A stretch of DNA of 35,110 nt from an uncultured Collinsella sp. (GTDB lineage: Bacteria > Actinomycetota > Coriobacteriia > Coriobacteriales > Coriobacteriaceae). Below the pieces are notes generated by a model, which did not search any database, was not told the origin of the DNA, and saw only the letters and a program-made list of their open reading frames with translations. Both the position numbers and the translations under genes were made by a program. The stretch's first letter is position 1. Every line of letters begins with the position of its first letter. Of this stretch, positions 8,219 through 15,400 are shown one piece after another. The DNA is taken from NCBI GenBank assembly GCA_958350755.1, contig CATWID010000014.1, forward strand, positions 1 through 35,110, given 5' to 3'.

Positions 8219-9265
8219 ATGCAAAGGAAGATGTACACCGCATTTGTATCCTCCGTATCTTCTCTTAAAGAGGAGCGCAGAGCGACACTCGATGTTCTTC
8301 TTGATTTGGACGTATTTCCAGTGGCAACTGAGCATTTCGTAATCCAATCAAAGGATGGGATAAATGATATCGAGCGGCTTATAGACGACTCTGATTTCTT
8401 TATCCTTCTTATGGGTAGTGAATACGGTCCCAAGAATAAGATTGGCGAATTTACCGGTAGTTGGACTGAATATGAGCTTGTGTACGCACTGGAACACGCT
8501 CGAAGCAACAACACTAAGATCATTATTATTGAGCTGCCAGAGCTAAAACGCATCTCGTCGTTGTCTTCTTCCGAAAAGGAGACTTTGAAGACTTCGGAAA
8601 AGAACCAGCTTGGTTTCTTGGATCGCTTTAATGGAAACACCATTTGCCAAGTTACAGATATCAGTTCTTTAAGATCGACGCTGTCTACCTTTATCGAGGG
8701 CAATAGGCGCGCAAATTCGGCATCTGGTTGGGTGCGAGCGTTGTCCGCACAGGGCTGTTTTGGTATTGAGTTTGGACGGACCTATCGTCAAGTTCATCTT
8801 TCGCCGAATGATGATACGTATATTCGAGTCGGGACCGCAGTTTTTAGCTGCAGTAAGCAGTCGGCTACGATGGTTCATGTCGATGGAGTCAACCATAAGG
8901 CGAGTCTTGACGCTAGCGGAAATATTATCCCTCGCAACGGAAGGAGCAAGACGGAATGGCAAGGCGAATACTCTTGCCAAGACGGAAGGCTGTGCGGTGT
9001 CTATGAGGCATATAGACGGGACAACGGAGCGTTTGGCGGTAAATCTGTGACTGCGGGACATCGTCGTGGCGTCCATGAATTTGCAATTTCCGATGGCTCG
9101 GAGGCGTTTATGGATGGAACATTTCAAGATGCTGTTGGCAGAAACAATATAAACATAGCCTGCAAGTCTGGCGAGATTTACTTCTTTGAGAGCGAGGATC
9201 TTATGAATCGTTTCCTCAAGCGCGAATGTCCTGAATTGTTTTGTACGTTGCCGGCGGAGGGGTAA
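8219..9265 (+). CDS. DUF4062-domain protein, first gene of a TIR/SLATT/caspase operon
   Basis: Protein of 348 aa with an N-terminal DUF4062 domain (about residues 5-105). The family signature is visible as TAFVSSVSSLKEERRATLDV, FPVATEHF, IERLIDDSDFFILLMGSEYG and SWTEYELVYALEHARS. DUF4062 is an alpha/beta domain resembling TIR/SIR-like folds and is common in NTPase- and nucleotide-linked conflict proteins. E84 or E86 in SWTEYEL could be a catalytic acid (inference). Residues about 170-345 form a beta-rich domain of unknown type with many Gly and aromatic residues, possibly a sensor. The start ATG at 8219 follows TTGGAGC. The gene ends 2 bases before the IMPase-family start, implying co-translation. 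Its sensing or effector role is not known. Confidence 0.75.
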   Translation: MQRKMYTAFVSSVSSLKEERRATLDVLLDLDVFPVATEHFVIQSKDGINDIERLIDDSDFFILLMGSEYGPKNKIGEFTGSWTEYELVYALEHARSNNTKIIIIELPELKRISSLSSSEKETLKTSEKNQLGFLDRFNGNTICQVTDISSLRSTLSTFIEGNRRANSASGWVRALSAQGCFGIEFGRTYRQVHLSPNDDTYIRVGTAVFSCSKQSATMVHVDGVNHKASLDASGNIIPRNGRSKTEWQGEYSCQDGRLCGVYEAYRRDNGAFGGKSVTAGHRRGVHEFAISDGSEAFMDGTFQDAVGRNNINIACKSGEIYFFESEDLMNRFLKRECPELFCTLPAEG

Positions 9266-9267
9266 AA

Positions 9268-10023
9268 ATGGACTATCAAGCGATTATTGATGTTGTTAAG
9301 TCTGTCAAACCACTTTTCTTTGATAACGATCTGAGGTCTCAGTCCTCAATGAAGGGAGACGCTGACTTTGTTACGCAAGTCGATCTAAAGATTAGCTCGT
9401 ATGTTAAGTCTGCACTTGCTGAGTTAACGCCTGAAATAGGTTTTATGAGCGAGGAGGAAGACCCTGGCGAGGTGAAGCCTACTCGTTGGATTCTTGATCC
9501 TGTTGACGGTACTACAAATCTTGTTTTTGATTATCGTGCAAGCACTATCTCGTTAGCACTTGTCCGTGATGAAAAGCCTGTTTTTGGCATTGTTTACAAT
9601 CCCTATAGCGATGAATTATTTACTGCTCAAAAGGGCTTAGGGGCTTTTTTGAATGGTAACAAAATTCAAGCATCCGACCGTGAGCTTACTAATTGCCTTA
9701 TTGAGTTTGGCGCTGGTTCAACGCATAAAGACGGCGCTCATGAGATTTTCGGTATCGCCGAAAAAGTATTTTGCGACTGCCTGGATTTGCGTCGCATGTG
9801 TTCTTCTGCGCTGGCAATCTGCTATATAGCCTGCGGAAGGTCTAATGGCTATTTCGAAAAAAGGCTGAAGCCTTGGGATTATGCCGCTGCCGCTCTTATC
9901 TTGGAAGAGGCGGGAGGGCTCTCTTCGGAGTGGAATGGACAGCCTCTTCAGTATAAATTTGCTTGCAGCTTTATCTGCGGGTCGCAGACGGCGTTTGAAT
10001 ATTTAAAGGGAGTTGTTTCTTAA
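9268..10023 (+). CDS. Inositol monophosphatase/CysQ-family phosphatase in a defence operon
   Basis: A 251-aa metal-dependent sugar/nucleotide phosphatase of the IMPase/FBPase/CysQ superfamily. All key motifs are present: E62-E63-E64 after the first helices, WILDPVDGTTN (D77, D80, G81, T82) for metal and phosphate binding, and the second metal site KPWDYAAAALILEEAGG with D204. Relatives hydrolyse inositol phosphates, fructose-1,6-bisphosphate or 3'-phosphoadenosine 5'-phosphate; which applies here is unknown. The ATG at 9268 has GGAGGGG at 9256-9262; a TTG at 9241 is in frame but lies inside the upstream gene. Two bases separate it from the DUF4062 gene. Such tight linkage suggests it acts on a nucleotide or sugar-phosphate signal of the system, or protects the host from one (inference). 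Confidence 0.85.
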   Translation: MDYQAIIDVVKSVKPLFFDNDLRSQSSMKGDADFVTQVDLKISSYVKSALAELTPEIGFMSEEEDPGEVKPTRWILDPVDGTTNLVFDYRASTISLALVRDEKPVFGIVYNPYSDELFTAQKGLGAFLNGNKIQASDRELTNCLIEFGAGSTHKDGAHEIFGIAEKVFCDCLDLRRMCSSALAICYIACGRSNGYFEKRLKPWDYAAAALILEEAGGLSSEWNGQPLQYKFACSFICGSQTAFEYLKGVVS

Positions 10024-10037
10024 CTCTGACTAACTGA

Positions 10038-10066
10038 TTGACGATGATCGCCATGGCGATTAATCG
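10038..10066 (+). promoter_or_regulatory. Possible internal promoter with a 14-bp palindrome in its spacer
   Basis: TTGACG (10038-10043) and TAATCG (10061-10066) are 17 bases apart. The spacer contains the perfect palindrome ATCGCCATGGCGAT (10047-10060). It lies in the only real gap of the operon, 84 bases between the IMPase and TIR genes. The -10 match is weak, so this could instead be only an operator or an RNA hairpin. Confidence 0.35.
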
Positions 10067-10107
10067 TACAAACTATTAGGCCGCGCTTTGAAAGAGGAGA
10101 GCGTTAT

Positions 10108-10515
10108 ATGAGTCTTCGTGATTATCACATTCTTATTAGTCATTCGTGGGATTACAGCGATGACTATAGGACGATAAAGAGCTGGCTTGATTCAGCCGGC
10201 TACTTTAAGTGGTCGGACTATTCCGTTCCTATCGAGAATCCGATTGACGCTGAGAGCAGAGCTGAGCTTAAGCAGAGGATCGCAAATCGGATTTCATGCT
10301 GTAGCTGCGTAATTGTTCTCTCTGGAATGTATGTCGCCTACAGCGAGTGGATCGACTTTGAGATCGAAACTGCTTTGAGGTACAACAAGCCGATTATTGG
10401 GGTTAGGCCATGGGGTCAGTTGCGTGTCCCTGATGAAGTGTCTTCCAATGCTGACATTATGGTTGGTTGGACAAGGGACGGTATTGTCGACGCTGTCCGC
10501 CAGTATGCACTCTAG
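10108..10515 (+). CDS. ThsB-like TIR protein (DUF1863/TIR-like)
   Basis: A 135-aa single-domain TIR-like protein of the DUF1863 group, the family of Thoeris ThsB. Seen: a first strand and loop HILISHSWDYSDDY (residues 7-20), then WSDYSVPIENP (35-45), which is characteristic of ThsB-like proteins, VIVLSGMYVAYSEW (68-81) and FEIETAL with E85 in the place of the catalytic glutamate, then KPIIGVRPWGQLRVP. Known ThsB proteins use NAD+ to make cyclic ADP-ribose isomers upon infection, which activate a partner effector. Here the partners would be the SLATT-like and caspase-like proteins encoded just downstream (inference). The start ATG at 10108 follows AAAGAGGAGAG. I regard the family call as secure and the exact product as unknown. 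Confidence 0.88.
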   Translation: MSLRDYHILISHSWDYSDDYRTIKSWLDSAGYFKWSDYSVPIENPIDAESRAELKQRIANRISCCSCVIVLSGMYVAYSEWIDFEIETALRYNKPIIGVRPWGQLRVPDEVSSNADIMVGWTRDGIVDAVRQYAL

Positions 10516-10522
10516 GAGAACG

Positions 10523-10711
10523 ATGTTTTTTAACAAGCGAAATTCAGACGCGAATTCCTCGAAGCCGTTGCCCGAAAAGCAGCAGCCGACTAGTCACCCT
10601 AATCCGCCAATCAGGGTAGTTCGTGGCAATACCGAAAAGAGGCCAGAGTTCCCTTGTCCCGGATCTCCCTGCCCTGGATCCCCTTCGCCTCGTCCGCAAA
10701 AGAAGGATTAA
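10523..10711 (+). CDS. 62-aa Pro-rich, charged small protein
   Basis: Short reading frame starting at ATG 10523 with AGGAGA at 10514-10519. It ends exactly where the next gene begins (stop at 10711, next ATG at 10712). The product starts MFFNKRNSDANSS, is rich in Pro, Lys and Arg, and contains the repeated unit FPCPGSPCPGSPSP. It has no signal peptide or membrane helix and looks intrinsically disordered. Fixed spacing between TIR and SLATT-like genes argues that it is a real gene. It could be a scaffold, an SH3-like ligand or an inhibitor of the neighbouring effectors, but no family is recognised and function is unknown. Confidence 0.65.
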   Translation: MFFNKRNSDANSSKPLPEKQQPTSHPNPPIRVVRGNTEKRPEFPCPGSPCPGSPSPRPQKKD

Positions 10712-11320
10712 ATGGGTAAACGCAGCCGAAAGCAAAAAGAGAGCGTGGCTCCGGGTTTCGATGCGGTTGACTATTCTGCTGAATATCTTTCATGGATGAC
10801 CGAGTTGTCTTATCAGACAGAGCTGAGTCGCTGTGATTCGTATGAGCGTTTGTCTAACTGTTTGTTAAGCTGCGTTTCCATTATTTCCGTCGCTTTATTG
10901 ACGGTGGCCCCGCTGTTATTTGAGAGATATAGCTACAACGACAACGGGGATGCCGCGTCTTTATTTCTGCTGGCGAGCGGCTATGTTGTCGTTATGCTGC
11001 TTTTGGGCGCTTCATTTCTGCTGTCGTTGCTTAGTCAAGTCAGACTCAAGATGAGCGTTCTTGCGTCACCGATGGATTTGAATGATTTCGTTGCGGGCGA
11101 GATTGAACGTGGTGCGCCTTTTGCCTCTCCGATGGAAGTTGCCGAAGGTAAGGCAAGGGCGGTGCAGTCCCACTTTGAATCACTTAATCGCAAGAACGAG
11201 TACATGAGAAAGTGCCTAAAGGCATCGATGATTCTGCTGATTGTGGCTGTTTCGGTGTGCCTGTTCTTGGTTTGTCTGTTTTCTTTATTTGAGTTTTTAT
11301 TGCCACCGTTTTGGAGTTGA
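10712..11320 (+). CDS. SLATT-like three-helix membrane protein, probable pore-forming effector
   Basis: A 202-aa membrane protein with a basic N terminus (MGKRSRKQK), a soluble helix with an aromatic stretch (YSAEYLSWMTELSYQTEL), two close transmembrane helices (about residues 50-70 and 82-108), a long cytoplasmic helical linker, and a third transmembrane helix (about 171-196). This two-plus-one pattern is that of SLATT domains, which in nucleotide-second-messenger systems are thought to form pores that kill the infected cell. Its place between a TIR gene and a caspase gene fits that role. It starts directly after the Pro-rich gene and its stop is 4 bases before the caspase start. The family assignment rests on topology and context, not on a diagnostic motif. 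Confidence 0.65.
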   Translation: MGKRSRKQKESVAPGFDAVDYSAEYLSWMTELSYQTELSRCDSYERLSNCLLSCVSIISVALLTVAPLLFERYSYNDNGDAASLFLLASGYVVVMLLLGASFLLSLLSQVRLKMSVLASPMDLNDFVAGEIERGAPFASPMEVAEGKARAVQSHFESLNRKNEYMRKCLKASMILLIVAVSVCLFLVCLFSLFEFLLPPFWS

Positions 11321-11324
11321 TGTA

Positions 11325-12305
11325 ATGCAGGATCGCAAGGCGCTTGTTGTCGGTATTGATGAATATGCATCAACTCCGCTTTATGGCTGTGTTGCCGATG
11401 CTAAAGCGGTGGCGGAAGTATTAGAGAAGAACGGCGATGGCTCTCCCAATTTCTCCATTCATCTTGAGACAAATGTTGAGTCTCCTTTCGTATTGAAGCA
11501 GATGATCGAGGACTGCTTTTCCGGGGAGCCCGAGATTGCATTGCTGTATTTTGCGGGGCACGGTGGAAGATGCGATGCAACTAAAAGTGGTTTCATCTTA
11601 TCGGGACGGGGCGATCCTGAGGGTCGACTTTCTCTCGATGAAATCCTGGCAATAGCAAATAGCTCTAAGGCCAAGAATCGCGTAATTCTTCTCGATAGCT
11701 GTAATTCTGGATGTATGGGGGCTCCTGGCGTCCTGGGTGGGACTTCCTCAATGCTCGTTGAAGGTCTAACAATTCTGAGCGCATGCTGTTCTAACGAATG
11801 CGCGGAGGAGCTTAACGGGCGCGGGACATTCACATCGCTTCTTGTGGATGCGCTAAATGGCGGTGCAGCAGACGTGATGGGGCATGTTACTCCCGGTGGG
11901 GTCTACGCGTATATTGATAAGGCTCTCGGGCCATGGGATCAGCGGCCTGTGTTTAGGACTAATGTCAACTCGTTTATTTCGCTAAGAAAAGTCGTTTCGC
12001 AGGTTGCGGATAGTGTCTTGCGGCAGCTGCCGTCTTTGTTTGATGCGCCCGGTGCTCAGCTGTCCTTGGATCCGTCTTTTGAGCCCACCAATAGTCCCGA
12101 TTGGGAAGAACATCAAATTGTTAAACCTTACGCGACCAAGGTTAATACGGCGAAGTTCAAGATCCTTCAGCAGTTGGAAGGTATAGGCCTTGTCCGTCCT
12201 GTGGGAGCCGAGCATATGTACTTTGCCGCTATGGAATCTAAGTCGTGCGAACTGACGGCTCTGGGCAAGCAGTATTGGCGCCTTGCCGATACGGGGAAGA
12301 TTTAG
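11325..12305 (+). CDS. Caspase-like (peptidase C14) protein
   Basis: A 326-aa protein with an N-terminal caspase p20-type domain. It starts KALVVGIDEYASTPLYGCVA, followed by DAKAVAEVL. The catalytic His is in LLYFAGHGG (H79) and the catalytic Cys is in VILLDSCNSGC (C126), each at the end of a hydrophobic strand as in metacaspase-like enzymes. Residues about 225-326 form a second domain with LEGIGLVRPVGAEHMYFAAM and CELTALGKQYWRLA, which looks like a winged-helix-like or sensor module. The ATG at 11325 is preferred (GGAG at 11313-11316); an earlier in-frame start would lie inside the SLATT-like gene. As the last gene of the operon it is the probable proteolytic effector. Caspase effectors controlled by TIR products are known in a Thoeris variant, which supports this reading. 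Confidence 0.88.
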   Translation: MQDRKALVVGIDEYASTPLYGCVADAKAVAEVLEKNGDGSPNFSIHLETNVESPFVLKQMIEDCFSGEPEIALLYFAGHGGRCDATKSGFILSGRGDPEGRLSLDEILAIANSSKAKNRVILLDSCNSGCMGAPGVLGGTSSMLVEGLTILSACCSNECAEELNGRGTFTSLLVDALNGGAADVMGHVTPGGVYAYIDKALGPWDQRPVFRTNVNSFISLRKVVSQVADSVLRQLPSLFDAPGAQLSLDPSFEPTNSPDWEEHQIVKPYATKVNTAKFKILQQLEGIGLVRPVGAEHMYFAAMESKSCELTALGKQYWRLADTGKI

Positions 12306-12412
12306 GCGATTCGTCTCTAGGGACAGTTGTTAGAATAGGGATATTATTTTTCAACTAGCGTATCGATTGTTATTACGCATACATGGGCCTGGCTTGTTTA
12401 GTATTTGCCCGC

Positions 12413-12480
12413 ATGAGCACCGCTGAATATTGCGAATCAGCACCGCGGCTATCGCGGATGAGCACCGCCGGCGTCGCCAC
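12413..12480. repeat. Three-copy end repeat, about 22 bp period
   Basis: The unit ATGAGCACCGC (second copy ATCAGCACCGC) starts at 12413, 12436 and 12458, so the period is 23 and then 22 bases. Multiple repeated transposase-binding sites are usual at IS21-family ends. Confidence 0.7.
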
Positions 12481-12507
12481 GGGCACCGGCGGTGCACCCG
12501 TCTCAGA

Positions 12508-12780
12508 CTACCGCACCTTTCCCGCCGTTGCCTGCCGCATGTTCACGTCGCCCATCTCGAGCCAGACGGCGTTGTGGACGATACGGTCCATGATCGCGTC
12601 CGCGTGCACGCCGCCGAGCCTCGGGTGCCAGTCCTTCTTTCTGAACTGCGTGCACAGGACGGTCGATGCCCTCCCGTAGCGCAGCTCGAAAAGCTCCAGC
12701 AGCATCCCCCTGAACAGCTCGTCCGGCCTCTCGAGCAGCCACTCGTCGATCACGAGCAGGCCGGACGCCCCGGTCTGTCG
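12508..12780 (-). pseudogene. istB-like ATPase, 5' truncated
   Basis: Minus-strand frame encoding the C-terminal third of an IstB helper ATPase. The Walker B region and what follows read QTGASGLLVIDEWLLERPDE, then LELFELRYGRASTVLCTQF (the sensor strand), then WHPRLGGVHADAIMDRIVHN. IstB proteins are about 250 aa; here only about 90 remain. Immediately upstream a TAG stop interrupts the frame, and the Walker A half is absent. It cannot function. Confidence 0.75.
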
Positions 12781-13121
12781 CTAAACGCGAAGCCTGTGTT
12801 AGCGCACATGCCCAAGCACGCTTTTGCGCGTCTTCAACAGGCTGTTCGACAATGCGTCGGTTTTCGTGATGCGGGGACCGAGCTGCCACGGCAGGGGGCT
12901 CGACACATACTCGGTGCAGGCCGTCCCCCAGGCGGTAAAGGTAGGGGGTCCAGCCCGAGGGTATCTAGGAAAGCGGCAGGAAAGCTATAGATGCGGGCGT
13001 GTTGGCTAAAATGAGTCGGCCGGGATTGGACAATTTCAGCCGACTATATTTGGCTTAATTATTCCGACGCTAACAATTTAGTGTTACAAGGTAAATAACT
13101 GGACGATTGGAGTTCACAGCG
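12781..13121. other. Non-coding junction region with scrambled IS-like GC-rich DNA and a KAP-gene leader
   Basis: From 12781 to about 12990 the DNA is GC-rich and probably more broken mobile-element sequence. Minus-strand frames are short and stop-ridden, and I could not assign them to a family. From about 13000 composition becomes AT-rich. An inverted repeat AGTCGGC (13014-13020) / GCCGACT (13039-13045) lies in the probable promoter area of the KAP NTPase gene. No clear -35/-10 pair was found. Confidence 0.5.
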
Positions 13122-14924
13122 ATGCGAGCGGAAGAAGTAACTAAGTCGATTAAGAGCTACATGGAATGCGATGCCAATACTCTCCAAGCGTTAGTTCTAT
13201 ATGGCGAATGGGGTTCGGGCAAGACATATTATTGCGAGCACGTTCTTAAAGCCGCGCTAGATGAAATAGACATTAAAACATGCCGCGTTTCGCTATTCGG
13301 TGTTTCCGATTATGATGAAATTATAAGTAGGGTTTTGGCCTCTGTATTTCATTTTTGCGAAAACCCTGCAGATCGTTTTGATGCTGCTTTTAACGTTGTT
13401 AAGAATAATCTACTTTCGGCTGGCAGCTCATTGCTTAGCAAAAAACTTGCTGAGCTCGGAATTCAGGTGTCCATTAAACCCGACCTTCTGCTGTCTTTAA
13501 TTGACATGAAGAAAGTCCTCGTAGTTTTTGACGACTGTGAGCGCAGTAGCTTTGCCCAAGATGATCGGTCTTTTCTTGGGTTTGTCAACAATATGGTCGA
13601 AAACCATGGCTGGCATGTGATGCTCGTTAGAAATGAGCAATTGTCATTCGAGAAAGACTGTTCTGTCGAAAAAGCTGTTGTGCGCCAAATTGCGTTCGAG
13701 CCAGATTCTCAGGAGCTATATAAGGTCGCAATTCAGCCCAAGATACAATTTCCCCAACAGATTGACTTTGACATTGAGAATGCGATTCTCGATGGAATTA
13801 AAGGGTCCATCATCAATGTGAGGGCTATAGCAAGATCGATTCCGGCAATAAATTGTGTTTTAGGAACATCAATTCTTGTTGATACATTATTCGATTCAAG
13901 CGGAAGAGCGCGGGCACTCTCATCATTTATCGGTTATGCGGTCCAGGCATCAGCAGGAAAAACTCCCAAGAAGCCCAACGCGTCGAAAATAGCCGTGAAT
14001 ATGATCGATGACTCTAAGGTTCTGGAATACGAAGACTATTTACTTATATCTAAGGCTCTGGCCCCCTTAACAAGAGGAGAAGACGTAAGCCCTACAATCG
14101 TTGAGGACTCTTTCACGGAGTTTGTTCTAGCTAAAAACCCTGATTCTGCAGCAGACCTCAAAGCCCAAGACATCGTTAACCAATGGCATACCATGAGCAT
14201 AATGGAAGATGATCAAGTTGAATCGTTTGCGAACCAGCTTGAAGGCCTATTGTCTGATGGTCAGTATTCGCATAGATGGTTTCCCGAGATTGCTAAGATC
14301 TCACTTGATCTTAAAAACTTAGGATTCTGGGATGAGACTAATCTCGAGAAACTTCTTGACTCTTTAAAGCGTGCTGCCGGCTGTGATCCACAATGCAGCG
14401 CAAAAGCAGTGCGACAAGAAATTCCAATGTTCAATGGCTTTTATGGCAAAGAAGTTGGTCAGATATTGGATGTTCTCGCAACTAGCATTGAAAATGAGGA
14501 GTACGCCCAGGATTTAAATCTCGCCAGGTTCGAACTATCTAAAATCGACTCGAATACAGGTGTGTCGATTTCTTCATATCTTGAGGAAGCCGTGAAGTCC
14601 CAGCATCCAAGAAAGATTTTTGATTTGCCTGCTGAGTGCGTCGTCAAATCAATCTACGAAGGAACCGCTGGTTCTCAACAATCGCTCCAGTCATTTTTCC
14701 ACTTATGCATGAAAAATTACCCAGATAACGAAAGCCTGGGCGGAGCCATCGAATGGCTGAAAGACATTGACGCCCAGTTGGACGAAGTCGAACCGAAATC
14801 ACGAATGAGCCGATTGAGGACTAAGTGGATTCGAGGCGAAATTAAAGAAGCGATAGATGTGTTGAATGAAAAGTTGGGAAGTGCAGCAGCGGATTCCGAT
14901 GGCGATATGATTAAGAGTAACTAG
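13122..14924 (+). CDS. KAP-family P-loop NTPase
   Basis: A 600-aa P-loop NTPase of the KAP/STAND type. Walker A is LYGEWGSGKT (residues 28-35 for GEWGSGKT) and Walker B is VLVVFDDCER (about 132-141). The rest is largely helical with no recognisable enzymatic domain or strong membrane segment. KAP NTPases are often encoded in defence islands and are thought to act in signalling or as switch NTPases. The ATG at 13122 is chosen because GGAG at 13109-13112 lies 9 bases upstream; an in-frame TTG at 13107 has no ribosome site. The gene stands alone, between an IS21 remnant and the retron promoter region, with AT-rich composition unlike core genes. Its partner, if any, is not visible. Confidence 0.75.
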   Translation: MRAEEVTKSIKSYMECDANTLQALVLYGEWGSGKTYYCEHVLKAALDEIDIKTCRVSLFGVSDYDEIISRVLASVFHFCENPADRFDAAFNVVKNNLLSAGSSLLSKKLAELGIQVSIKPDLLLSLIDMKKVLVVFDDCERSSFAQDDRSFLGFVNNMVENHGWHVMLVRNEQLSFEKDCSVEKAVVRQIAFEPDSQELYKVAIQPKIQFPQQIDFDIENAILDGIKGSIINVRAIARSIPAINCVLGTSILVDTLFDSSGRARALSSFIGYAVQASAGKTPKKPNASKIAVNMIDDSKVLEYEDYLLISKALAPLTRGEDVSPTIVEDSFTEFVLAKNPDSAADLKAQDIVNQWHTMSIMEDDQVESFANQLEGLLSDGQYSHRWFPEIAKISLDLKNLGFWDETNLEKLLDSLKRAAGCDPQCSAKAVRQEIPMFNGFYGKEVGQILDVLATSIENEEYAQDLNLARFELSKIDSNTGVSISSYLEEAVKSQHPRKIFDLPAECVVKSIYEGTAGSQQSLQSFFHLCMKNYPDNESLGGAIEWLKDIDAQLDEVEPKSRMSRLRTKWIRGEIKEAIDVLNEKLGSAAADSDGDMIKSN

Positions 14925-15095
14925 GGGAGTGGACGGAATGGCCCGTTCTTGATTCTTCTATCGGGCACAACCTAACTTGCTCATATTGGTTTACGCCAAC
15001 CCTTGCTGGCCAACACCCACATTTGGCTAACGGTCAGATACTAAAATGGCACACTTCTTCATATGGTAATTTCAGGTACAGCAATTTCATAACAT
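14925..15095. other. Intergenic stretch, weak hairpin only
   Basis: Between the KAP NTPase gene and the retron control region. It contains a short stem GCCCG/CGGGC (about 14941-14967) that could be a poor terminator for the NTPase gene. I see no gene. Confidence 0.4.
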
Positions 15096-15140
15096 TAATA
15101 GTGAAATCATTTCGCTATTAGCTGATATTTGTGCTAAAGT
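15096..15140 (+). promoter_or_regulatory. Operator-like 25-bp palindrome and extended -10 of the candidate retron
   Basis: Positions 15096-15120 form a near-perfect palindrome: TAATAGTGAAAT and ATTTCGCTATTA around a central C, with one mismatched pair. Just downstream lies TGCTAAAGT (15132-15140), an extended -10 box, so transcription would begin at about 15147. The palindrome covers the -35 position, where no good hexamer is seen. It is therefore a likely binding site for the XRE protein encoded at 15616, giving autoregulation (inference). Confidence 0.6.
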
Positions 15141-15146
15141 ACCAAC

Positions 15147-15400
15147 CAAGGTAGTCGTGACCATAAGCGCTTGGCCACGAAGGTCTTTTCCCATTCCAGG
15201 GTGAGCGCAAGCTCGCCGCGGGCCGCTTTGGTGGCCTACCTTAACCCCCGCTCACCCGGTGCGCCCGCGCTGGGATGCGCGGGCGCACGAAGCTGGGCGG
15301 GTGTTACCGGAAGAACCTCTCCTTTCTTTGGGACGCTGCGATTGCGGCGAGAAAGGGGGTGTGCTGTATGGCACAGCATCTATCTGATTCCGGAAACAAC
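15147..15400 (+). ncRNA. Candidate retron msr-msd RNA region
   Basis: A very structured GC-rich block between a promoter and the XRE-RT genes, the usual place of a retron RNA. Visible stems: 15199-15207 with 15249-15257 (9 bp), enclosing 15221-15226 with 15231-15236; a perfect 12-bp stem 15259-15270 with 15277-15288 and a 6-base loop; 15307-15312 with 15388-15393, enclosing 15318-15327 with 15350-15359 and the inner stem 15334-15339 with 15344-15349; and 15362-15367 with 15373-15378. Retron RNAs consist of msr hairpins followed by a long msd hairpin, framed by complementary a1/a2 ends. I could not assign a1/a2 or the branching G confidently, so the ends are approximate. Confidence 0.6.

Larger units (their letters stand above)
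12411..12780 (-). mobile_element. Remnant of an IS21-family element (right end plus istB 3' part)
   Basis: GC-rich block in AT-rich flanks. It combines three copies of an end repeat (12413-12480) with the 3' part of an istB ATPase gene reading inward on the minus strand. The upstream part of istB and all of istA are missing: the frame hits a stop just beyond 12780, where the sequence character changes. IS21-family ends carry multiple short repeats of this kind, so the outer limit is near 12411. Confidence 0.7.

Noticed and set aside
12781..12990. Open frames of 60-130 aa in GC-rich DNA as genes
   Set aside because: They have biased Arg/Ala composition and overlap the istB remnant or its junction; no ribosome sites or family motifs.
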